Position numbers and translations under genes: made by a program. DNA of 64,000 nt from JBFONV01 sp040779335. Its GTDB lineage: Bacteria > Pseudomonadota > Gammaproteobacteria > Enterobacterales > Alteromonadaceae. This document shows positions 34,344-43,528 of the stretch, piece by piece. Under the pieces are notes generated by a model. It was not told where the DNA came from. It did no database searches and saw nothing but the letters and a program-made list of their open reading frames with translations. The stretch is taken from NCBI GenBank assembly GCA_040779335.1, contig JBFONV010000006.1, forward strand, positions 186,001 through 250,000, written 5' to 3'. Each line of letters begins with the position of its first letter. The first letter of the stretch is position 1.

Positions 34344-35762
34344 ATGAGTAAGAATATTTATCAATTTATTGATGTCAAACGTATCGATCCACCCAAGAAA
34401 GCGATCGACGAACGTAAAATCGACTTTGTTGAAATATACAAGCCACTAAGTAGTGACCAAAGTGCGGGGCAAGCAGATCGTTGTTTAGAGTGCGGTAATC
34501 CTTATTGTGAATGGAAATGTCCAGTACATAATTACATTCCACAATGGTTAGAACTTGTGACCGAAGGCAAAATATTCGAAGCCGCGGATCTTTGTCATCA
34601 AACCAATAGTTTGCCCGAAATGTGTGGCCGAGTGTGCCCACAAGACAGGCTATGTGAATCGGCATGTACCCTAAATGATGAATTTGGCGCAGTTACCATA
34701 GGTAATATCGAAAAGTACATTACTGATACCGCGTTTGCACAAGGGTGGAAACCCGACTTATCACATGTGATAAAAACCGGTAAACGTGTTGCTGTTATCG
34801 GTGCCGGACCTGCGGGTTTAGCCTGTGCAGACGTACTCATTCGTAACGGTGTTGACCCTGTTGTTTATGATAAAAATGCTGAGATAGGCGGTCTATTAAC
34901 CTTTGGTATTCCCTCTTTTAAACTGGAAAAAGATGTCATCGCTAGACGTCGCACCATTTTTGAAGGTATGGGTATTGAGTTCTGTCTCAATACCAATGTT
35001 GGTGTTGATATTACCTTAGAGCAATTAAGTAATGAATATGACGCGGTATTTCTTGCCTTGGGTACTTACACCGACATGACTGGCGGTTTTGAAAACGAAG
35101 GGGCACAAGGGGTATATAACGCGCTTGATTTTCTCATTGGTAACACACAAAACTTAATGGGGATCACAGAAAACGCCAAACCCTACGTTAATTTTAAAGA
35201 CAAAAAAGTAGTCGTTCTAGGCGGCGGTGATACCGCGATGGACTGTGTTCGCACTTCTATTCGTCAAGGGGCGAGCTCTGTGACTTGTGCTTATCGTCGT
35301 GACAAAGCCAATATGCCTGGCTCGCCGCGTGAAGTGCAAAATGCCATAGAAGAAGGCGTTAATTTTGAATTTAACCTACAACCTCTCGATATCGCCGTAG
35401 ATGAACATGGCGCGGTTATTGGGGTTAAGTTTGTCAAAACACAATTGGGGGCAGCCGATGCCAATGGCCGTCGTAATCCAGAAGCCATAGCTGGCTCAGA
35501 ATTTGTCATGGCGGCAGATACCGTTGTCATCGCATTTGGCTTCTTACCCAGCCCTCCCAAGTGGATGATAAACGCTGGCGTTGAAATCGATGCTAAAGGT
35601 CGAGTGCTCGCGTCTGAGCAAAGTACTTACGCGCTGCAAACCACTAAGCAAAATATATTTGCCGGCGGTGATATGGTGCTAGGTTCAGATCTTGTCGTTA
35701 CAGCTATCGATCAAGGACGAAAAGCGGCCTTAGGTATGCTTGACTTTATCCTTACCAATTAA
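34344..35762 (+). CDS. gltD: Glutamate synthase small subunit
   Basis: 472 residues. The N-terminal domain has two cysteine clusters for 4Fe-4S centres (CLECGNPYCEWKCPVHNYIP and CGRVCPQDRLCESAC). Next is an FAD-binding GxGPAGLACAD fold at about 150 and an NADPH-binding fold with VVLGGGDTAMDCVRTSIRQG at about 295. The C-terminus holds the second FAD contact (FAGGDMVLGSDLVVTAI). It passes electrons from NADPH to GltB. It is co-transcribed, 33 bases after gltB, and ends at a strong hairpin. Confidence 0.97.
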   Translation: MSKNIYQFIDVKRIDPPKKAIDERKIDFVEIYKPLSSDQSAGQADRCLECGNPYCEWKCPVHNYIPQWLELVTEGKIFEAADLCHQTNSLPEMCGRVCPQDRLCESACTLNDEFGAVTIGNIEKYITDTAFAQGWKPDLSHVIKTGKRVAVIGAGPAGLACADVLIRNGVDPVVYDKNAEIGGLLTFGIPSFKLEKDVIARRRTIFEGMGIEFCLNTNVGVDITLEQLSNEYDAVFLALGTYTDMTGGFENEGAQGVYNALDFLIGNTQNLMGITENAKPYVNFKDKKVVVLGGGDTAMDCVRTSIRQGASSVTCAYRRDKANMPGSPREVQNAIEEGVNFEFNLQPLDIAVDEHGAVIGVKFVKTQLGAADANGRRNPEAIAGSEFVMAADTVVIAFGFLPSPPKWMINAGVEIDAKGRVLASEQSTYALQTTKQNIFAGGDMVLGSDLVVTAIDQGRKAALGMLDFILTN

Positions 35763-35786
35763 GCTATTTTCGACACATTAAATTTG

Positions 35787-35824
35787 AAATAAATAAAGCA
35801 GTTTGGGCTGCTTTATTTATTTTT
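35787..35824 (+). terminator. Terminator after gltBD
   Basis: Perfect 15-bp arms (left 35787-35801, right 35808-35822) with loop TTTGGG; CTGCTTTATTTATTT forms the right arm and is followed by TT. This is a typical end for the gltBD message. Confidence 0.85.
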
Positions 35825-35938
35825 ATGGTTTGTGTTTGTCAGCGAACAATTAAAATATTTCAAAGTTATACTTAGCTTGGCTATACTCAATTCGCCCCCT
35901 GTAAAAATTATTTTAATTAAATGTAAGGAAGCTGAGCT

Positions 35939-36712
35939 TTGTTGGTAAATGTCCTACAACGTCAACCCCATGAATTTATTGTAATTATATTCAGTTTTAT
36001 TCTCCTTTTTTCTGTTCCCGCCAAAGCCGAAAATATTAAAGTTGTCACCGAGTACTTAGCGCCTTACCAAGTTAAAAACGAAGATGGCTCTCTTGGCGGG
36101 TTTTCTACTGAAGTTATCCATGCTTTATTTGAAATCACAAAAGACACTGCCGACATTGAAGTAATGCCTTGGTCACGAGCCTATGAAATAGCGCTATACC
36201 AAAAGAATGTTTTAATTTATTCCATTGCTCATACAAAAATTCGCGACCCTCACTTTAAATGGTTAGGTGGCCTCACGAGAGAAAGATTATATTTTTGGGG
36301 ATTAAAGTCAAAATTCACTAAAAAAGTTGATTCAATTGAAGAGCTAAAATCACTACGTGTCGCCGTATCTCGGCGTTCTAATGCCGAGCAGTTCCTGTTA
36401 ACCAACAACTATAAGAAAATTTACCCGCTAATTTCGGATGAGAAAGCGATGAATATGCTGTCTCACAATCGAGTTGATCTCATCATTGGCGCAGGTCTCC
36501 CAGTAAAAATAATGACAGAGCAAGTAGATTTACAAGGTGATGAAGTGATCAAAGTGTACGAGATTGCAGATTTGGGCGTCGACTTAAGTATTGCGTTTAA
36601 TCTTTCCAGTGATCCAGTACTTGTAAAACGTTTTCAAAAAGCATTTAAAACATTGCGAAAAAGTGGCCAACTCGCGGTTATTCAGAAAAAATGGGGAATA
36701 CATAGCGAATAA
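35939..36712 (+). CDS. Periplasmic solute-binding protein, SBP_bac_3-like
   Basis: 257 residues with a signal peptide (FIVIIFSFILLFSVPAKA, cut before ENIKVV). The mature part begins KVVTEYLAPYQ and contains GGFSTEVIHALF and MPWSRAYEIAL, as in polar amino-acid-type binding folds (PF00497). Marine gammaproteobacteria carry many such stand-alone proteins. No permease genes are adjacent, so transport partnership is unproven and a sensory or orphan role is possible. The start appears to be TTG, with AAGGAAGC upstream and no alternative ATG that keeps the signal peptide. Confidence 0.8.
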   Translation: MLVNVLQRQPHEFIVIIFSFILLFSVPAKAENIKVVTEYLAPYQVKNEDGSLGGFSTEVIHALFEITKDTADIEVMPWSRAYEIALYQKNVLIYSIAHTKIRDPHFKWLGGLTRERLYFWGLKSKFTKKVDSIEELKSLRVAVSRRSNAEQFLLTNNYKKIYPLISDEKAMNMLSHNRVDLIIGAGLPVKIMTEQVDLQGDEVIKVYEIADLGVDLSIAFNLSSDPVLVKRFQKAFKTLRKSGQLAVIQKKWGIHSE

Positions 36713-36725
36713 CAATACGCTCAAA

Positions 36726-36776
36726 CGCTAAATAACGACAATTAATTGTACGTTTATACAATTTTAGCGCTTTTTG
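36726..36776 (+). terminator. Terminator after the binding-protein gene
   Basis: Nested inverted repeats: outer arms CGCTAAA and TTTAGCG, inner arms AATTGTA and TACAATT, followed by CTTTTT. They lie just behind the binding-protein stop. The inner palindrome could alternatively serve as an operator for the downstream gene. Confidence 0.65.
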
Positions 36777-36878
36777 CTATAAACAATTAAAACCTATTCG
36801 TTATAATGACTTTTACAAGACCAAGCGACATCAGTATTTATTCGACTTGCGATAAATTACAAATTCGGAGCACAATTA

Positions 36879-37997
36879 ATGTCAGTAGTTATTAGCGGTT
36901 CAGGCTTATTCACCCCTCCACATAGCATTTCCAATCAAGAATTGGTGGCTACATTTAACCAATATGTAGCAACATTCAATGTGGAACATGAAGCAGCCAT
37001 TAATGCTGGAGAAATCGAAGCATTAAAACCATCTTCCAGTGAGTTTATTGAAAAAGCCTCTGGTATTAAAAGCCGCTATGTCATGTATAAAGATGGTGCA
37101 CTAGACAGCAAAAACATGATGCCTATTGTACCCGAACGTAGTAATGAAGAACTCTCCATACAAGCTGAAATGGCCGTTGCTGCGGCAAAGGAAGCAATGA
37201 CAGCGGCTAATAAAACCGCTGCAGATATCGACCTCATTATTGTCGCCTGCTCGTATACACAAAGAGCTTACCCTGCTATTGCCATTGAAGTACAAAAAGA
37301 ATTAGGCTGTTCTGGTTGGGCCTATGATATGCTCGTTGCCTGCTCCTCAGCAACGTTTGGTATCATGAATGCTGCCAACGCCCTGAAAGGAGGAATGGCA
37401 AAAACCGTATTAGTGATCAGTCCTGAATTTGTTTTCCCTCAACTAAACCTGCGTGATCGTGATAGTCATTTTATCTTTGGCGATGTTGCCACCGCAGTAG
37501 TCCTTGAAAATCAAGAAACTGCCACCGCAAAACATTGCTTTAAACTGCTAACAACCAAGCCTATTACTACTTTTTCTAACAACATTCGTAGCAACTTTGG
37601 CCATACCAATAGGTGCTCGCCTGACACTATGTTTGACGACGATAAGATGTTTGTTCAACAAGGACGCAAAGTATTTAAAGAAGTATTACCGATGGTATGC
37701 CAGTTAATTGAAGCGCAGTTAGATGAAGCAAGAACGTCGGCAACCGAGCTGAAGCGCCTTTTTCTCCATCAGGCCAATATCAATATGAATACCTTTGTCG
37801 CTAAGAAAATACTGGGACGAGAACCTGAAGAAAATGAAGCTCCTATCATATTAGACGAATTTGCTAATACTGCCTCAGCGGGCTCAATTATCGCATTTCA
37901 TCGTTACCACGACGATATGAAATCTGGCGATAAAGCACTTATTTGTTCATTTGGCGCAGGATACTCTGCTGGTTGTATTGTTATCGAACATCTCTAG
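36879..37997 (+). CDS. Beta-ketoacyl-ACP synthase III-like enzyme
   Basis: 372 residues of the thiolase fold, with the KAS III triad visible: Cys-155 in LVACSSATFG, His-297 in LFLHQANINM and Asn-330 in EFANTASAGS. It should condense an acyl-CoA with malonyl-ACP. It is about 50 residues longer than E. coli FabH because of an insertion around residues 30-90, and it is not in a fab cluster, so it is probably a secondary FabH-type enzyme rather than the main initiator. GGAGCACAATTA precedes the ATG. The substrate chain is not predictable. Confidence 0.88.
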   Translation: MSVVISGSGLFTPPHSISNQELVATFNQYVATFNVEHEAAINAGEIEALKPSSSEFIEKASGIKSRYVMYKDGALDSKNMMPIVPERSNEELSIQAEMAVAAAKEAMTAANKTAADIDLIIVACSYTQRAYPAIAIEVQKELGCSGWAYDMLVACSSATFGIMNAANALKGGMAKTVLVISPEFVFPQLNLRDRDSHFIFGDVATAVVLENQETATAKHCFKLLTTKPITTFSNNIRSNFGHTNRCSPDTMFDDDKMFVQQGRKVFKEVLPMVCQLIEAQLDEARTSATELKRLFLHQANINMNTFVAKKILGREPEENEAPIILDEFANTASAGSIIAFHRYHDDMKSGDKALICSFGAGYSAGCIVIEHL

Positions 37998-38030
37998 ATT
38001 ATCGAAGATATCAATCAATCCGATGAGGTT

Positions 38031-38066
38031 ATACTTAACTGTTTTCTTTTGGGGATGGTTAAGTAT
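38031..38066. terminator. Hairpin between convergent genes
   Basis: Perfect 9-bp arms ATACTTAAC and GTTAAGTAT with an 18-base loop lie between the KAS III gene and the ArsR-type regulator gene, followed by T-rich sequence. Probable terminator. Confidence 0.55.
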
Positions 38067-38087
38067 TATTTATGACTATCGAGATAT

Positions 38088-38396
38088 TTAGCAAAATTCA
38101 TTTTGCAGTAAATTAATAAGCTTACCGACAGAGTCATTAGCAACACTGTAATAAATTGTTTGTGATTCTCGGCGCGTTTTCACTAACCCATCTTGCCTCA
38201 ATCGCCCTAAATGTTGAGATAAACTCGACTGGCTCAGGTCAATAAAAGCATTAAGTTCACTAACCGATAATTCCTTTTCTCCTAAATGACATAGAATCAA
38301 CAACCGATTTTCATTACTCATTGCTTTAAGCAGCTCCACTGCTTGTGTTGCATTAGCTCGCATATCAGCTATATCTATTAACTTATCATTCGACAT
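38088..38396 (-). CDS. ArsR-family regulator of the BigR/SqrR/YgaV (persulfide-sensing) type
   Basis: 102 residues, a single winged helix; the recognition helix lies in LSQSSLSQHLGRLRQDGLV. Two cysteines are present, Cys-36 in LLILCHLGE and Cys-102 as the last residue (NEFC). Their spacing of 66 equals that of the redox pair Cys-42/Cys-108 in BigR and Cys-41/Cys-107 in SqrR, which form di- or tetrasulfide bridges with reactive sulfur. The metal-site cysteines of classical ArsR are absent. It is divergent from an envelope-transport operon whose last gene is YgaP-like, as E. coli ygaV is next to ygaP. It most likely represses that operon and itself. Confidence 0.9.
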   Translation of the reverse strand: MSNDKLIDIADMRANATQAVELLKAMSNENRLLILCHLGEKELSVSELNAFIDLSQSSLSQHLGRLRQDGLVKTRRESQTIYYSVANDSVGKLINLLQNEFC

Positions 38397-38435
38397 CTTT
38401 AATCTTCATTTAGTTGGGATTTTAAGAAATACTTA

Positions 38436-38463
38436 TTGATAATACATTAGGACATGCTAATAT
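38436..38463 (+). promoter_or_regulatory. Predicted promoter of the MMPL operon
   Basis: TTGATA (38436-38441) and TAATAT (38458-38463) are spaced by 16 bases. The -10 box lies inside the first operator repeat, so a bound regulator would block RNA polymerase. Assigned by eye. Confidence 0.5.
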
Positions 38464-38491
38464 AAAAGTACATTAGAAAAACCTAATATAA
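38443..38491. promoter_or_regulatory. Tandem operator repeats in the arsR/MMPL intergenic region
   Basis: The pattern TACATTAG-N6-CTAATATAA occurs twice, at 38443-38465 and 38469-38491, with centres 26 bp apart. The core ATTAG-N6-CTAAT is a perfect inverted repeat each time while the six spacer bases differ, which is typical of true operator sites. The regulator encoded to the left is the obvious binder. Confidence 0.8.
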
Positions 38492-38520
38492 GATCAATTC
38501 TTAAATACACGGGAGTTAAA

Positions 38521-41070
38521 TTGACTTACGCTAAATTATTACAGCATGTGCTGAATAAGCCAAAACTTATTTATTCTATGGTCTTATTAATGGTCATCGC
38601 TAGTGCGTTGATGATACCAAGTCTGAACATTGATACCGATCCAGAAAATATGCTCAGTGAAGACGCTCCTGCTCGAGTATTTCACAACGAGACTAAAAAC
38701 AACTTCGCTATGCGCGACATGATAGTTGTTGGTGCAGTTAGCGATGTTAATATTTTTAATCCTGAATCGCTGCAGACCTTACACCAACTTTCACAACGTA
38801 TTAGCCAAATTGACGGCGTTATTATCCAAGATTTATTGTCGTTAAGTGTCGTTGACAATATCACTCAGGAACGCGACGCAAACGGTAATAATACTGGCAT
38901 CCGCTTTGAATATCTGATGCGTCAAGCGCCGACAACACTCGCTGCTAGTGCCAATATTCAAACAGCGGTAAAACGCCTGCCGATGCTAGATAACACTCTG
39001 GTTTCGGGAGATAATAAAGCCATTGCTATTTATGTGCCCATTGCCGCAAAAGATCAAAGTTACCAGATTGCTGAACAAATTAGAGCTATTATCACTGAGT
39101 TTGATAGTCAACTAGCCTTTCATATTACCGGACTTCCAGTCGCCGAAGATCAGTTTGGCTTTGAAATGTTTGTACAAATGGGCATTGCTGCCCCGATGGC
39201 TGGCTTAGCCATCTTTTTATTACTCTGGTATTTCTTTAGAAATTTTCCGCTAATTATTGCCCCCATGATCGTTGCCATGGCAACCGTGATCATCATTATG
39301 GGAACGCTTATTGGACTAGGCTTCACCGTTCATATTATGTCATCTATGATCGCAATATTCTTAATGCCTATTGCCGTAGTCGACTCGGTGCATATTTTAT
39401 CTGAATTTGCCGATCGTTATAAATCCGGCGACGATGCATCAAAAGTCATCACTAAAGTGATGGGTCACCTGTTTACTCCGATGTTATTTACCTCAATAAC
39501 CTCAGCAGTGGGTTTCTATTCGCTATTACTAACCCCTATCCCACCGGTAAAAATATTTGGCGCTTTCATCGGCAGTGGTATTTTACTGGCGTTCTTATTG
39601 ACCGTGATCTATTTACCCGTCTATATATCTAGACTTAGCCCAGCAACGCTAGACAAACTGCAAGCGTCAGTAAAACGTATGGAAGAAAAAGGTCGTCTTG
39701 CCAATGCCCTAGAATATTTAGGAAAATTTGCTAGTCAAAAAGTCAAAGTAATCATTATTGCTTTTATCGCCTTGTTTATTGTCAGTATCGAAGGGATCAC
39801 CCGAATCGAAATCAACGATAATCCAATAAACTGGTTTAAAGCCGATCACGAAATCCGCGTTGCCGACAAAGTATTAAACAAACATTTTGCCGGTACTTAT
39901 GATGCTTGGTTAGTTTTTGAAAACCAATCTGATGCCAACCAACAAGCATTGGCTGATTTTAACAATTTATACAATCAAGCTAAAACGCTAGGCTTAAAAA
40001 GCGCAACGCTTGATAACTTGCTTACTAAAAATCCATCATCGCCTTTTAGCCAAGAACTATTAGTACAAGTTGATGATTTAAATTTCAGTACCGAAGGCGA
40101 AATTCAAATATTAGTCACCCAAATGTATGATATTGCTGATAAAGCTTATACACAGAATAAAACCTTTTTAACCCCTAGTGTATTGAACTGGTTAGCCGAT
40201 TTACAACAAGCGATCACGCAAACTGAGTTAGTCGGCAAAGCCAATGGCTTAGCGGATATTGTAAAAACCGTGAATAGAGAATTACATTCAGGTGAGGACA
40301 AAGGTGCGATCATCCCACCAACCAGTAACGGTGTCGCACAAACGTTATTACAATATCAATCATCTCACCGCCCTAATGATTTATGGCATTTTGTCAGCAA
40401 AGATTACCAAAAAAGTTTGTTATGGTTGCAAATGACCAGCGGCGATAATCAACATACCAGCAAAGTGGTCGCTTGGGTTGAAGACTATGTTGCCGAAAAT
40501 CCACCGCCAGAAAACATTAGCTTCAATTGGGCAGGTAAATCTTATCTGAACATTGTCTGGCAAGACGCTATGGTGAGCGGCATGCTAAGCAGTTTACTGT
40601 CATCGTTCGTGATTGTATTTATTATGATGGCCTTGTTGTTTAGATCACTGAAATACGGCATTTTAGCTATGCTGCCACTTACCTTTACTATCTCCATGAT
40701 TTATGGACTAATCGGCTGGTTTAACAAGCCCTATGACATGCCTATTGCCGTGTTATCAGCACTGACATTAGGGTTATCGATTGATTTTGCTATTCACTTT
40801 TTACAACGAGCGAGAGAGCTTGAAAAAGAAACCGGTAGTTTAACTCAAGCACTAAAATTGATGTTTGAAGAACCAAGCAGAGCCATCGCCCGCAACGCCA
40901 TTGTTATTGCTATCGGCTTTACTCCGCTATTGTTGTCACCTTTAGTGCCTTATATCACTGTCGGTTTTTTCTTAGCCAGTATCATGATGCTTTCGGCGCT
41001 GGTTACCTTAGTTTTGCTGCCAGCATTACTCAAGCTAACAGCGAAGAAAGCCACCGTAGAATCGCTATAA
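38521..41070 (+). CDS. MMPL/RND-type transporter
   Basis: 849 residues in two homologous halves, each with a membrane helix, a periplasmic domain and a block of five helices; total about 12 helices. Typical words are IAIFLMPIAVVDSVHIL and VLSALTLGLSIDFAIHFL, the helix-4 type positions with an acidic residue. These exporters move lipids or hydrophobic compounds. The start is TTG with CGGGAG five bases ahead. It is the first gene of a four-gene unit, followed 10 bases later by a LolA-like gene. The cargo is unknown; the operon context suggests a lipidic molecule (inference). Confidence 0.9.
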   Translation: MTYAKLLQHVLNKPKLIYSMVLLMVIASALMIPSLNIDTDPENMLSEDAPARVFHNETKNNFAMRDMIVVGAVSDVNIFNPESLQTLHQLSQRISQIDGVIIQDLLSLSVVDNITQERDANGNNTGIRFEYLMRQAPTTLAASANIQTAVKRLPMLDNTLVSGDNKAIAIYVPIAAKDQSYQIAEQIRAIITEFDSQLAFHITGLPVAEDQFGFEMFVQMGIAAPMAGLAIFLLLWYFFRNFPLIIAPMIVAMATVIIIMGTLIGLGFTVHIMSSMIAIFLMPIAVVDSVHILSEFADRYKSGDDASKVITKVMGHLFTPMLFTSITSAVGFYSLLLTPIPPVKIFGAFIGSGILLAFLLTVIYLPVYISRLSPATLDKLQASVKRMEEKGRLANALEYLGKFASQKVKVIIIAFIALFIVSIEGITRIEINDNPINWFKADHEIRVADKVLNKHFAGTYDAWLVFENQSDANQQALADFNNLYNQAKTLGLKSATLDNLLTKNPSSPFSQELLVQVDDLNFSTEGEIQILVTQMYDIADKAYTQNKTFLTPSVLNWLADLQQAITQTELVGKANGLADIVKTVNRELHSGEDKGAIIPPTSNGVAQTLLQYQSSHRPNDLWHFVSKDYQKSLLWLQMTSGDNQHTSKVVAWVEDYVAENPPPENISFNWAGKSYLNIVWQDAMVSGMLSSLLSSFVIVFIMMALLFRSLKYGILAMLPLTFTISMIYGLIGWFNKPYDMPIAVLSALTLGLSIDFAIHFLQRARELEKETGSLTQALKLMFEEPSRAIARNAIVIAIGFTPLLLSPLVPYITVGFFLASIMMLSALVTLVLLPALLKLTAKKATVESL

Positions 41071-41080
41071 GGAATTTTTG

Positions 41081-41878
41081 ATGAAAACAATGACACAATT
41101 TTTTTTACTATCAATACTATTGCTGACATCAGCGCACAATAGCTATGCTCAGGACTTAACCTCAGCCGACGATATTGTTACCCAAGCTAATTTAGCCGCT
41201 TACTATGCGGGTGATGACGGTCGCACAGAAGCGCGCATGGTGATTGTTGACAGCAGTGGCAACAAACAAATGCGTCAGTTCACGATATTAAGAAAAGATC
41301 AGCAAGATCTCGGTGATCAAGATATGTTGGTGTTTTTTTCTCGTCCAACCGATGTTAGCGGCACAGTATTTCGAGTCACCAAAAAAGTCGAAAGTGACGA
41401 TGATCGATGGTTATATTTACCGGCTTTAGATCTGGTAAAACGGATTTCTGCTGGCGACAAAAGAACCTCTTTCGTCGGTACGCATTTCTTCTACGAAGAC
41501 GTATCTGGTCGTAATCCTAAAGAAGACAACTTTACCTTAGTTGCCACCGACGATAAATTTTATACATTAAAAGCGATCCCTAAAGACGCCAATAGCGTTG
41601 AGTTTGCCTATTACATCGCAAAAATTGATAAACAAACCTTTATTCCGATGCACGTCAGCTATTTTAACAGCGCTGATCAAGTGCAGCGTGAAATGGAAGT
41701 ACTGAAAACTCAAGAGGTTGAAGGTATTACTACGGTTATGCACTCTAAAATTACGCAAATGTCAGATCATAGTTACACTGAAATGCAATTTAGAAATGTT
41801 AACTACAATTTGGGACTTCCTGATGACATTTTTTCAGAACGCAGTCTCCGTAATCCTCCTAAAGCTTGGCTAAAATAA
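41081..41878 (+). CDS. Outer membrane lipoprotein-sorting-like (LolA-fold) protein
   Basis: 265 residues with a signal peptide (FFLLSILLLTSAHNSYA) and a mature half-barrel fold of the LolA/LppX type. Words such as MLVFFSRPTDVSGTVFRV and DDRWLYLPALDLVKRI are typical of the sorting-protein family (PF17131) that accompanies MMPL transporters. It is likely to carry a hydrophobic molecule across the periplasm from the MMPL exporter to the outer membrane. The ATG at 41081 is chosen, with AAGGA upstream, over a TTG one codon earlier. Confidence 0.88.
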   Translation: MKTMTQFFLLSILLLTSAHNSYAQDLTSADDIVTQANLAAYYAGDDGRTEARMVIVDSSGNKQMRQFTILRKDQQDLGDQDMLVFFSRPTDVSGTVFRVTKKVESDDDRWLYLPALDLVKRISAGDKRTSFVGTHFFYEDVSGRNPKEDNFTLVATDDKFYTLKAIPKDANSVEFAYYIAKIDKQTFIPMHVSYFNSADQVQREMEVLKTQEVEGITTVMHSKITQMSDHSYTEMQFRNVNYNLGLPDDIFSERSLRNPPKAWLK

Positions 41879-41879
41879 A

Positions 41880-43178
41880 ATGTTCAGTACATCTAAATTG
41901 ACCAGATCGTTGTTATTGCTCGCGGTTATTCATTTACCTGCACTAGCAACCACTGAAGAAGATCCCTTTGCTGACGAAAGCTGGGGTGATAACAGTTGGG
42001 CAGAAGAAAGTGCCCAGCCGTGGAAATTAAATGGCTTTATAGAAGCTGGACAAGGGACGTTTTTACAAAATAATGTCGTTAATTCTGATTCTTCACTCAG
42101 TGAAATCAATGCTCGACTGGATTTTAGTTACCAGCATGAGCTATTTGATTTTACCGCAAAAGGTGATTTACGCTACGATGACGTGCTAGCAGACACCTTT
42201 TGGCAAACACGTGAGCTTAACGTAGCCTTTAGCCCTTTGTCATATTTAGACGTAAAACTCGGCCGTCAAGTATTAACGTGGGGGACGGGTGATTACCTTT
42301 TCCTTAATGATCTGTTTCCTAAAGACTGGCAATCTTTCTTTTCTGGACGAGACGATGAATACTTAAAAGCCGCTTCTGATAGTTTGCGTACTTCATGGTA
42401 TTTCAGCAACATAACCTTAGACTTAGCCTACACCCCTGACTTTACTCCCGATAATTATATTACCGGTGAACGATTTTCATTTTTCTCGCCGCAATGGCAA
42501 GACAATATCGCTCCAGCAAGTCAATTTAAAGTTGATCAAACCAACAATGAGCAATGGTCTGCACGTCTTGCTAGCAATTACCAGGGCATAGAATACGCTC
42601 TCTACGGCTATCATGGTTTTTGGACGACTCCAGTAGGTGTCAATTCGATAGGAATGCCCTATTTCCCAAGGCTAAACTCTTGGGGAGCGAGTGTTCGTAT
42701 GCCCATCGGAGACGGTATCTTTAATAGTGAATTTTCCATCTATAACAGTAGCGAAGATGGTTCAGGAACATCACCACTAATCGCCAACGGACAACGTCGA
42801 TTTTTAATCGGTTATGAACAAGAGTTAATCAAAAACCTTACCGCTAGTGTGCAATATTACGTCGAGCAAACTAAAGATTATCAAGCATTTAAAGCAAGCT
42901 CTAGCTTGCCTGATCAGCTTGTCGATGAATATAGACAATTACTGACGTTGAGGTTGCGATACATGGCCTTGCAACAAAAACTAGTTGCCTCAGTTTTTGC
43001 CTTTTATTCACCAACCGACTCAGACGCTTATATCAAACCGTCGATCAATTACCGCTATAACGACAATTGGTCTTATGCTGTTGGTGCGAACCTATTTACT
43101 GGTAAAGATGACTTTAGTTTCTTTGGTCAGCATCAAAACAATACCAATGTTTGGGCACGTGTTCGTTTTCAATTCTAA
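41880..43178 (+). CDS. DUF1302-like outer-membrane beta-barrel protein
   Basis: 432 residues with a signal peptide (LLLLAVIHLPALA). An acidic, Trp-rich linker follows (DPFADESWGDNSWAEE), then alternating beta strands ending in the barrel signature VWARVRFQF with a terminal phenylalanine. Strand words such as DVKLGRQVLTWGTGDYLFLN are typical of DUF1302/alginate-export-like barrels. It starts one base after the LolA-like stop, so it is translationally coupled. It probably forms the outer-membrane part of the MMPL pathway, as an exit or acceptor. Confidence 0.85.
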   Translation: MFSTSKLTRSLLLLAVIHLPALATTEEDPFADESWGDNSWAEESAQPWKLNGFIEAGQGTFLQNNVVNSDSSLSEINARLDFSYQHELFDFTAKGDLRYDDVLADTFWQTRELNVAFSPLSYLDVKLGRQVLTWGTGDYLFLNDLFPKDWQSFFSGRDDEYLKAASDSLRTSWYFSNITLDLAYTPDFTPDNYITGERFSFFSPQWQDNIAPASQFKVDQTNNEQWSARLASNYQGIEYALYGYHGFWTTPVGVNSIGMPYFPRLNSWGASVRMPIGDGIFNSEFSIYNSSEDGSGTSPLIANGQRRFLIGYEQELIKNLTASVQYYVEQTKDYQAFKASSSLPDQLVDEYRQLLTLRLRYMALQQKLVASVFAFYSPTDSDAYIKPSINYRYNDNWSYAVGANLFTGKDDFSFFGQHQNNTNVWARVRFQF

Positions 43179-43236
43179 TGAGCAGCATTTGCCCGATATT
43201 GTTTGCAAAAAAGTACAACATTAGAGGTATTAACAT

Positions 43237-43464
43237 ATGAAAGAACTTAGCGTAGAGATTGCCGTTTATCGGTTTGCAGGAGTAATGACTTTACTCTCTG
43301 TAGCCCTAACCTATTGGGTATCACCACTTTTTGTCTGGTTTACCGTATTTATAGGTGCGAATTTACTACAATTTTCATTCACTGGCTTTTGCCCTGCCGC
43401 GATGGTTTTTAAAAAGCTGGGTCTAAAAACTGAAGCGGAAATTGCCACATCGTCAACAAAATAA
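43237..43464 (+). CDS. DUF2892 (YgaP transmembrane-domain-like) protein
   Basis: 75 residues with two membrane helices (about 11-29 and 33-48) and the conserved FTGFCPAAMVFKKLG. This matches the C-terminal membrane part of the E. coli rhodanese YgaP, here without the rhodanese domain. DUF2892 proteins go with sulfur metabolism and with ArsR-type sulfide sensors. It ends the four-gene unit, and its presence supports a reactive-sulfur link for the operon. AGAGGTATTAAC precedes the ATG. Confidence 0.88.
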   Translation: MKELSVEIAVYRFAGVMTLLSVALTYWVSPLFVWFTVFIGANLLQFSFTGFCPAAMVFKKLGLKTEAEIATSSTK

Positions 43465-43479
43465 CCGACTAACCACAAC

Positions 43480-43507
43480 AAAAAGGCTATCCGTGGATAG
43501 CCTTTTT
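43480..43507. terminator. Bidirectional rho-independent terminator
   Basis: AAAAAGGCTATCC, loop GT, GGATAGCCTTTTT: 13-bp arms with A and T runs at the ends. It separates the sulfide-type operon from the convergent RND permease gene. Confidence 0.95.
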
Positions 43508-43528
43508 AGTATCAATTTAAAAATATTT

